From the NCBI RefSeq assembly GCF_042453785.1, contig NC_091665.1:28072501-28136500 (forward strand): DNA of 64,000 bases. The letters are read 5' to 3'. This stretch comes from Malus domestica (Eukaryota > Streptophyta > Magnoliopsida > Rosales > Rosaceae). Under the pieces are notes generated by a model. That model saw nothing but the letters and a program-made list of their open reading frames with translations, was not told the origin of the DNA and ran no database searches. Each line of letters starts with the position of its first letter. The first letter of the stretch is position 1. Made by a program: the position numbers and the translations under genes. Shown one piece after another: positions 55,727 to 64,000 of the stretch.

Positions 55727-56265
55727 TTATTGATATCAAAGTTTGTTAACATTTAATAATTTTATATTCTGTCTGGTGGGTGACAAAATGGGATGAAAAC
55801 TACGTTTAATTAAAAAACAAAACAATTTTTTTTCATCATCTCTCAATGAAGAAGTCACTTAGTACTATAGTTTAGTGATATTTATATTTGTTACGAGTTG
55901 AAAACTAATTTATTCTCCACCACATAGTGTAAATATATCACTGTGTGAAAAAATAAAAAATTGAGCCACATATTTTTTTTTTAAAAAGTAAACACTTTGA
56001 ACTGAGTTACAAGTCTCTTTGTAACAGAAAAAAGTTCTTCAAAGACATAAAGAAATATCATAGCAATAGTGTGGCATTTCTTATGTAAATACCAATTTTG
56101 TAGCACTCTCCATTATTTGCATGTAATTGGATCAAAATAACAATTAGAGTTGTGATTTTCATACCCCATTTTACCTCCTACCCACTATTTCAATTGTTTA
56201 ATAGTTGTTGAGATTTTATGTAAGGTAAAATGAGGTGTTGTTCATCACCCTAACAATTAGAGCTT
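55727..56265. other. Intergenic sequence upstream of tRNA-Lys
   Basis: No gene seen. A short imperfect inverted pair (CCCCATTTTACCTCC near 56164 and GGTAAAATGAGGTG near 56224) may be another tiny MITE. Confidence 0.4.
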
Positions 56266-56556
56266 CGTTTGTTGTCCATTATTGGTTTGTCTTTGATAAC
56301 TCACTAGATTCAATGAATGTTCAATGAGAATAGATTCTGAACTTACATATTTTGTCAAAGTGAAGAGAGAAGATGGATAAATCATGAAGAAAATAAATTA
56401 TAGCGATTGAGAGGAACACGTTTCTTCATGATTTCTCCATCTTGTACCTTCACTTGAACAAAATGTGCAAGTTGACTTTTATATTTTTTATTCAATATTC
56501 ATTGAGTCTAGTGACTTATCTAAGTTAAACCAATCTTACACACCAAACGAACCATA
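56266..56556. mobile_element. Foldback MITE, TTCGTTTG ends
   Basis: TTCGTTTGTTGTCCATTATT...TGGTTTGTC at the left pairs with the right end CCAATCTTACACACCAAACG. Interior arms also pair (GTCAAAGTGAAGAGAGAAGA with the complement of CATCTTGTACCTTCACTTG). Arms are about 130 bases. A relative of its left end is seen near 49797-49860. Target duplication unresolved. Confidence 0.6.
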
Positions 56557-59185
56557 AATGTCTATTTTATTTGGGTATGAGTGTCTTTTTAGAAAATCAT
56601 TTGCATGACAATCCCAACACCATCCGGTCGCATTATATTTCTATTTCGGGGCAGTCAAACATGCTGAAGCGAGTAACTCTTAGTCATTGATACATATCGG
56701 ATCTTCTCATTCTTAAACCAATCAACGATACCTTGGAAAAAAAAAAATTGTGCACACACAATAACACGACAAATACGTAAACAAGATAAGGTGCTTAGGC
56801 CGAGTTAACACTAGAAGAAAATATGCTATACGTAGGACATTCTTCTTTGCACACTGATGAAAGTCGGAGGCTTTTATAATTTGTCATTCACAAGTTATTG
56901 GATTGTTTGTGGGTATTTGAGACACCAACAAACGGTGTTGAATCTGTTGATTACACACATTAGTACAAGGGCTTGTATTCTTAGTGTAGATAATATTATT
57001 TGAGATTGAAGATCGCTGAAGGCTCTAAAAGAGAGAAAAGACAAAGAATTGATTCAACAGATTATGTGCTGCTAATACAACCGAGGACCCATTTGGTCTG
57101 TGAGATGTCCCAAAATTAGATAAAATATATGGAATTCATCATAAAAGCCACAAAATATATAGCTTTCTCATAACAAAAGCATGATGCAAAATGAATCAGT
57201 TTGCAAATCACTATGTCCAATTGACCTAACATACATCCAACGATATTACTGAATTAGTATATATATGAATATTTTGATTCTTTTCGTACCAAAATCCTAG
57301 GATATTGGGTGGCATGTAACTAAATATATATGATTATTATCATGCCAAAAGAAATATGCAAATTGTTAAGAAACTCATATAATTATTTATGGGATTGACA
57401 ATAACTACACGAACCTCTTCTTGCATACATCTTAACACCACACCGATCATGTTTTCTAAATATTAACTGTTTTAGAAATAAAATAGTGCGTTGATGGTAA
57501 ACGAATGGACACTTACTAATGGGCTTCCATATGGGGCCTAGTTGCAGTCCAATTAGTTTGATCAATCATAGATAGTAGCCCAATTGACAAAAGCCGCCGA
57601 ATATTTTTAAATCAAACAACTTTACTTTGAAAAATAATGAACACACGATAACACTACAAATATTGTAAACAAAATTAGGTGTTAGGACGAAAAATAAAAT
57701 TAGTTCAGTGGTAAGGATGCAGATTTCGGCTTCCAAAATATAAAAAATGGGAAGGTCCCAAAAATGCCTCTGTGAGTCTTCCTGTCTTCGGAAATGGTGG
57801 ATAACCGTTGATTGCCACCAGTTGTCCTCTTTTTAAAAAAAAAAAATTAAGCGGTTATGGCTTTTTTTTATTTGCTTTTTTTTTTATTATTCCAACAACA
57901 AAAAATGGGTTGTTTTATTAACACGCCACATCTTTATGAATACACCCAACATCTAAAACGTGCCTCTAAAATTCCAACTTTGTCCTCCATTTTTCTGAAG
58001 CCACCCCATCCCCATGTTTAGGCTTATTTCGTTAGCAAACAACGTAACTGCTGACTGACTGAATCCTAATTTCGAAAATATATGACAACCTCAAATCAAA
58101 ATCTCGATATTGTCTTGTTTAGCAGCCATAGTAGAAGCGCCATTTGGATTGCAAAAATGGACTGAAGCCACATTCAATCCCTTGTGAACTTGAAAACTGT
58201 CATCCCAGCGCCACTGCTAAAAAAAAAAGGGGTTGTTTTTTCCCAGACACTCTGGTGATTGGGATAGCATGGCGAGTGGTTGAGATTTTTTGCCGAGACA
58301 CTGTGGTGGTTGGCAGCAGGCATAAATGAGGTGGATTTAGAATTTAATTCATCATGGTAAAAACGAAAATTTAACTGAAAAAATTAAAATTATGGGGTGT
58401 ATTCATAAAATTGTGGGATGTTAATAAAATTACCCCAAAAAATTTGTGTTAAAATTGACATTATTTGACAACATTTTGTTTTCTTGGTCATTCGATGATT
58501 AATGATTCATAATCATTCAACATTAAAATTTATATCAAGAGATGAGATTGAAACAATACATGAACGTTGGTCCTAGATTTATCTCACCCGGTACATATGA
58601 TCTACGGTGTACCACATGTATGCATCCCCATTATACATTGACATAGAACGCAGGCTTTTTGATAAAATAACGTAGATACGCACAGTTTTGTCTGTCGTTT
58701 TCTATTTCTTTCTTCAAACCCAAAAGATAAACAGGCAGGAAAGCATAGAAGGTACGGATTTTCTCCGTGGAGTCAGGAGTGAACCATTATTTTATTATAT
58801 ATATATTTTTTTGTTTTTATTTATTTTAGCGCAAGGCAGAAACTGAACAGACAGAGATGGTAAATATCCTAATCCAACGGTCCAAAACACATAAAAGCAA
58901 AAACTGGCACACTGGCCACTGTAACAACTTACCATGAATGCTCGACACGCGAATGGCATCATTCGTAATTCCTCTCAAATTCAAGGGCAACTGAAATACA
59001 TTAACAGTCTTAACTTCCCGTTATACCCCCATCCAAACGGTTCCGCTTCCCCGCTTCTATAAATCACCTATCCCACGCCATGCCCAAACCCCACGCCGTT
59101 TAGTCTACTGTTTTCTTCATCTTCTTCCTCTCTCTCCAAGGGTTTCCTGTGTTCTTTCTCAAAATTTTCCACTCTTTGAGATTCA
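56557..59185. other. Upstream region of the glyoxalase-like gene, duplicated segments
   Basis: No gene. Several segments repeat 50095-50800: the AATAACACGACAAATAC block (56760), another at 57640 (ATAACACTACAAATATTG), and TTAAAATTGACATTATTTGA (58449). Compared with 50190-50235, about 740 bases at roughly 57697-58440 are extra and may be a further insertion. The promoter just before the gene has a TATA-like CTTCTATAAATCACC at 59054-59068. Confidence 0.5.
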
Positions 59186-59868
59186 ATGGCGGAGCAAAAG
59201 GTCCAGAACGGTGAGGCCGCGGAGAAGGTCGCACCCGTGTCCCTTATCACTGTGACGGAGTGCCATCCTCGTCTCTCGATCAAGGCACCCAATGGCGAAG
59301 ATGCCATCAAGTTCTACGTGGCCGTCCTGGGCGCCGTGGAGCTTGAGCGTGAGACTGATCTCAAGCGCAAGGCCGACCAGGAGCGTCCGTACATCTACAA
59401 TGCGAAGCTCAAGCTTGGGTCCCTCACCTTCCTTGTGACTGAGTCTGCCTCGGTGGTCGACTCCGGCGACGGCGAGTACGTTTCATTCTCTTTCTCTGTT
59501 ATTTTTCAAGTTTACTTTGAAATACTTGTTATTATTGTTAGATCTAACAATAATCTGCAATTTAAGTCATGAGTTAATCTGTCAGGCGTTGGGTTGTGAT
59601 AAATTTTCCTTGTTTTAACAGAGTTCTAGCTGACGGTGGTTTTAAGCAAGGCGTTAATCTGCTACTTACTGTTGCGGACGTCGATGCGGCGGTGTCCAAG
59701 GTCGTCCAGGCGGGAGCTGCAGCGGTTGGAGAGATCAAAACCGGTGGTGCTTTCTTTGGCGACGAGCAGCGTTGGGCTCAGATTAAGGATCCATTCGGCA
59801 TTTGCTGGTTCTTTGTCACTCCCGTTGAGAAGAAGGCCGCTGTCCCTGAAGCCCCGGTTACCGTCTAA
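59186..59868 (+). CDS. Glyoxalase/VOC-superfamily protein, At5g48480-like
   Basis: Two exons, 59186-59475 and 59622-59868, join in frame to 178 codons. The family start MAEQKVQNGEAAEKVAPVSL is followed by a first vicinal-oxygen-chelate half (LSIKAPNGEDAIKFYVAVLG, then KLKLGSLTFLVTESASVV) and a second half (GFKQGVNLLLTVADVDAAV, KVVQAGAAAVGEIKTGGAFF, RWAQIKDPFGICWFFVTPVE). The paired beta-alpha-beta-beta-beta modules are typical of glyoxalase I/bleomycin-resistance proteins. The metal-binding His/Glu set of true glyoxalase I is not obvious, so catalysis of methylglyoxal-glutathione is not assured. Closest plant relatives are about 166-180 residues and poorly characterised. The coding region is GC-richer than its surroundings. 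Truncated and inverted relatives lie at 50.1-53.6 kb. Confidence 0.9.
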
Positions 59869-61884
59869 TTCCATGTCGCCCCGCCACCACATGATCTCTT
59901 TCGCTTTAGATTTTAATCAAATGGTTAGACCCTTTCTGGACCGTCTGATTCAGTTATTTCAATTGGTTTGGGATTAGGCTAATCGTACTTTTAACCTTAA
60001 TATTTTGCTGAACGAAATGTGGAATTATCAGCTGTATGACTTTAATTGACCATTGTTATGTGGTTGGATTTTAAGTATTAAATCAGTTTGTAGTTATTCC
60101 GATGATGGTTCTTCACTTTTATTTTTATGCTCAGTATTTTTCTTTCGTTTTAGCTACTCGGGTAGCTCTTGCATGTAGAAATTTACCTTCTTAGACATTG
60201 GTACTTGTTAAGAGAATTTAGCAATGGGTGGGGTAGTTTCGACATTTTGAGAGTCTGGATATGGATTTGACTAAAGGAGAGAGATTTTGTCGCTTTCGTT
60301 TCGAATTGGGGGTGGTGCAGTTTTTAGAGAAAAGGAGTGGCTCCAAGTTTAGGTTTAGGGTGGTGGAAGGGGAACGCAGATCCTCTCCGGATCTGTGCAA
60401 CCGAAGCCTGGAATCAAAGAATTCGGATCATTGAAATTTTATCTAACGGCTAAACAAATAAGTTAGTAAAAATTTTTAAAAGCTATAATAATTTTTTGTC
60501 ATTGGATCAAATCTTAAAGGTCCAGATCACTTAATCCTTGAGCTTTGAAGGAAGAGATCTGAAGGGGATCCCTTTTCTTTCAATACAATCCATTTATGGA
60601 TGGGAAATTTTATTTGAACCTATGTAATCTCTTTCTACACCCAACTTAAATTTAAATTGTTAATTATCTATTTTACCCTATTGCATAATTACTATTAAGT
60701 ACAAAATGAAATTAATAATAAAACTCAAATTTATCAATAAACCAATTAAACCCTACCATTACTTCTTGTTTATCCTACGTTAAGTCTAGCTAAAATCCTA
60801 ATAGGTATTGTAGAGAAAAACAAACTTTTTTGTTATTGATGGATGGTGATTTTGAAGTTTTGAATCCTCCAACTAAGGTATAACTCAATTTATGAATATT
60901 TTGTTCGTTTGATTTCAATTTTTTAAAAGTTTAAAAGATGAGTATTTGGGTTTTTTTTTCATCAATGTTGAATGGTTTATTAAACTTTCTGCAATTGGTA
61001 AATTCTAAGGAAAAACTTCTTATCAATATTCTTAGATTATAAACTTCCTTGCTTGTTGATAAATATAAAGGAATGAATTGTTTGATTTGTTGCTTATGTA
61101 CATTAGTAGAAATAAAAAAGGCAAATGTTTGGGTTTGGTAGCAGAAGGAAAAAAAATAACTATGGAAATGCTAGTGGGAAGAGGGGGTGGGCCAAGGATG
61201 CCTCTTTTTTTTTCTTTTTTTTTGTTTAAAAATTCAATTACGATGTTATTTTATAAAGGTAATAGGTGTAAATATAAATTAACATTTTGAATTGAGTTTG
61301 AGATGGTAGTTTTGGTAATAAATTTGGGTTTAAAGAGAGATTAATTCTTTAATAAAAAAACAATATGGGTGAAGATAATAAGTTGGGTGTAGAAAGAGAT
61401 TAATGGGTTCAAATAAAATTTTCCTTTACGGATTCTCTCGATAGTTGAGCCATGGATTCAATATTATACAGGATGATTTTTTCACCTCCAAATTCCCTCC
61501 CCCACTCAGCTTTTCCTAAAACTTTCCTCTTTATTTTTATAAAAAGTTTATAAGATGTTGAAATAGCTTAATTGTGATTGTTCAAATAGTAGTTAATTTG
61601 AAAGCATAGGAATTTGAAGAGGAGAGAATCTCACTCCCAATTTATAGTCGTGGTGGTTGGTTTTTTATTGTGGTAATCATTTCAAGTAAAATTGTAGCTA
61701 ATGTTATTTAGACTTCCTTCTTTTTTCCTTGAGAAAGCGAAATCTAATAATGTGCTATTTCTTTGTTAGTGCACCTTGCTAGTAACTGCAAAGTGAAAGT
61801 AATTCTAAAATTAAACAAAAACATAACCCAAAGAAAGGCAATTTTAATACCATTTTTATTTAATTATCTGCTTGTCTTGTCTTC
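59869..61884. other. 3' flank of glyoxalase-like gene, possible MITE
   Basis: No gene recognised. A block at about 60369-60572 starts GGGGAACGCAGATCCTCTCC and ends AGAGATCTGAAGGGGATCCC, giving imperfect inverted ends, with an internal TCTAACGGCTAAAC motif. It is probably a distant member of the GGATCCTCTCC MITE family. The rest is AT-rich with poly(T) runs. Confidence 0.4.
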
Positions 61885-64000
61885 AAACTATCCCTCAATT
61901 ATTCCAATATTCTCAGCTTATCCTTGAATTTATAGCAATATTTAGTTAACAATTTAGTTATGGAAGTTAGTATAGTTTTGAAGTTTGTTGGAAGTATTGC
62001 AATCGTAACACAGCAGGCCTTCATGAACGTCAAAACCAAACGCCGAGCTCCAAGGACCCTTTCACATATCGAAGAAAGCGTTTGACGGCAATAAGATGAG
62101 TAGTACACGACTTAGGCATGAAGTGAGCAATGTGATTGACGGCAAAGGCAATGTCAGGACGAGTCATCATGAGTTATTGCAGAGAGCCAAGGAAGTGACG
62201 AAACTCGAAAAGAGCAGAAACTAGGGACTCATCATGGTTAGATAGATTAGTGCGGGCGGCGATTGGAGTAGAGCACGACTTGCAAGCAATCAGATTAGTG
62301 CATTTGGGTAGATCCATAATTTTGTCTGAGAAAGATGAAAACCAGTGGTGATTGGCGCACTTCGAGTCCCAAATATAGGGCAGAGAACCAATATCTTTAA
62401 TTTCAAATTCCTTGGAAAGAAGACCAATAAAAATAGATAGAGCTCCCGGATTTATCCAAACCAACACATAGTAATAAAACCAAGGTATAGTCCAGGCGAT
62501 GAGTGCTCTACTTTGAACAAACCATTGCGAAGAATAAACGAACTGAAGCGATGAAACCAAGCTCGAGGAGCTTGCTTGAGGCATATATTGTTAGAATTCA
62601 TCTATCCCACATCGGCCAGAAGGCTTGAGAACAAGTCCTTTAAATGGAATTACCCCACTTGAACTAATACTGAAGCCTTTTGTATTAAAATCCCACACCT
62701 AACGGATTGAGCAGGTGGCCAAGTGGGGACATTATTGTTATTGTTGGAGTGAGCCTGTCTACCTAAAATTTAAGATGGTATCAGAACCAGGGGACATGCC
62801 CGTACATCCACAGGAACGGATAGGTCCCCTTTGACCCCGCGTGAATGGGTGAGCCCCGACTTTTGTATTAAAACCTTACACCTGACAGATTGAGCAGGTG
62901 GCTAAGTGGGGACACAGTATCGATGTTCTTGGAGTAGATCCATGACCCGTCTACCTGAAATTTAAGACATATAGCCTTATGAAGCTTACAAACACGAGGA
63001 CATCAATGATCAATAAAGATAGGGGCATGTGCCATATAACCATCTTCATTAAGAAACCCATGAAAACAAAAGCATTATTAACATCAAGTTGACGAAGAGA
63101 CCAACCATGATGAAGAACCAGACTAAGAACATGCGAATAGTGGCTAGTTTGACGATTGGACTAAAGGTGTCATCATAGTGAAACCCTTGTTGTTGATGAT
63201 AGCCTTAGGCCACAGGACGGGCCTTGTACAGGTAGTGTACAAGGAAGTGGAGTAGCCAAGGATCATGTCTGATTTCTTAAGGAGAGCATTGAACTCATCT
63301 GTCATTAGCTCTCGCCATTCTGGGACATGAACAACCTGCGTAAAACAAGTAGGCTCCGAGTCCGAGGGAGCGGTCAGTGAAGTAGAAAGAACATGAGTTA
63401 AAAGGTAGCGTACTGTGCCATCTGTTTGATGCTTAGGACAAGAGAAACCAAGGGGTGACTGGGTATAGTGGGAACATGAGCGGGCTTCTCGGGAGGGGAA
63501 GGTAGCAGGGGAGAGATCACTAGAGTCAGTGAGCTCGGTACCGTAGAAAGCCCAGCAGGTAAATGGGCTACAGGAGGCGGTGGGCTTGCATTGGGACCCT
63601 ATGCGGGAGCCACTGGGTTTATGGGCGCTGGAGGCACCGAAGTGGGTGGGAACTGGAGTCAAGGCTGGTGAAGAAAAGGCAGGCTCAATGTAAGAGGGAC
63701 ACACTGAGAGGCAGAGTATGAAGGTGTCGCCCGAGAAAAGGAAAGCATGATTCATCAAACATCACATGCTGAGAAGTATAGATCCGATTTTTAGTAGTAT
63801 CAAGACACCGATATCCTTTGTATTGTAAGTTGTATAAAAACATAGTTCTTTGGAACAGGATGCCAGTTTGTTAGTTGTATACAAGCATATGCCGTGGTTT
63901 CCAAGCAACCTAACTTATCGTACAAGGGGTATTAGTATAAAATAACTAGGAAATCTAACCCTAGAGGGAAAGAGAATCCTAACGTTATTCTCTCCCTTCA
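61885..64000 (-). mobile_element. Ty1/Copia retrotransposon remnant, interrupted by a TRIM
   Basis: Minus-strand translations in several frames follow the Copia pol order. 63330-63240 has WRELMTDEFNALLKKSD, the start of the reverse transcriptase region. 62584-62174 has YVLVWINPGALSIFIGLLSK and EFEIKDIGSLPYI, the palm end. 62170-62040 has LMMTRPDIAFAVNHIAHFM and LIAVKRFLRYVKGSLELG, the RT-RNase H junction. Integrase-linker-like Pro/Ser-rich sequence lies near 63758-63400. Stops and frameshifts are frequent. The element runs off the window end, and no LTR is seen. Confidence 0.75.
62589..62969 (+). mobile_element. TRIM (terminal-repeat retrotransposon in miniature)
   Basis: LTR-like block 62589-62775 starts TGTTAGAATTCATC and has the TATCCCACATCGG motif common in TRIM LTRs. 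A primer-binding-site-like TGGTATCAGAACC (62776-62788, tRNA-Met type) follows. A second, 5'-shortened LTR at about 62860-62969 repeats TTTTGTATTAAAA, GATTGAGCAGGTGGC and AAGTGGGGACA and ends TTTAAGACA. Flanks TATAT and TATAG are a near-match 5-base duplication. It is inserted in the Copia remnant. Confidence 0.7.

Noticed and set aside
57697-57790. Possible SINE head (TTAGTTCAGTGGTAAGG)
   Set aside because: A box-A-like sequence is present, but no convincing box B follows at the right distance and no poly(A) or poly(T) end was seen.
59068-59310. Minus-strand 80-codon frame over the glyoxalase start
   Set aside because: Antisense of a well-supported exon and its leader.
62174-63758. Copia frames as separate host genes
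   Set aside because: They follow Copia pol order and are broken by stops; the Pro/Ser-rich 204-codon frame is the linker before reverse transcriptase, not an independent gene.

Overview
This is nuclear DNA from a flowering plant. Genes have GT-AG introns, there are many (AT)n and (CT)n runs, and the window is packed with nested plant transposons. The gene families and the repeat mix (RTE-type LINE, a non-autonomous LTR element, MITEs) suggest a woody eudicot, most likely Rosaceae such as apple or pear. That assignment is inference. I see no bacterial, viral or organellar gene block.

Layout. 0.1-1.4 kb (+): last three exons of a plastid BASS-type carrier (BASS3-like). 2.1-3.0 kb: broken cytosolic asparaginyl-tRNA synthetase copy. 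3.2-9.9 kb: an RTE-clade LINE with an unbroken 776-codon frame, a non-autonomous LTR-type element with AAATCGAAGAGGC repeats, and a second RTE 3' end with its TTG tail. 10.5-18.3 kb: two same-strand IBH1-like atypical bHLH genes, each with a matching conserved upstream block. Between them lie a solo LTR and a Pack-MULE holding an aspartic-protease fragment. 18.5-21.9 kb: SINE-like element, MITEs and a hAT deletion derivative. 22.8-26.9 kb (-): complete 14-exon fimbrin gene, whose reading frame I traced exon by exon to 665 codons. 29.5-31 kb: decayed copy of a conserved plant gene of unknown function. 33.4-40.6 kb (-): degenerate L1 LINE carrying a nested hAT element and a nested Mutator MITE. 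40.6-44 kb: shuffled gene fragments, including a nascent-polypeptide-associated-complex alpha pseudogene. 45.7-47.0 kb (-): intact F-box/DUF295 gene. 47-55 kb: MITEs, a truncated glyoxalase-like copy, and a long inverted duplication. 55.65 kb (-): tRNA-Lys(UUU). 59.2-59.9 kb (+): intact two-exon glyoxalase-like gene. 61.9-64 kb (-): decayed Copia element with a nested TRIM.

Only about seven loci look functional: the BASS carrier, two IBH1-like regulators, fimbrin, the F-box gene, tRNA-Lys and the glyoxalase-like gene. They do not form a pathway. The most unusual structure is the ~1.7-kb inverted duplication at 51.9-53.6 kb. It contains glyoxalase-like coding sequence in both arms and has the architecture expected of a hairpin-RNA or young microRNA locus. 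Several transposon boundaries could be fixed exactly from target-site duplications. One MITE insertion is proved by comparing the filled site at 50.8 kb with the unfilled site at 59.06 kb.
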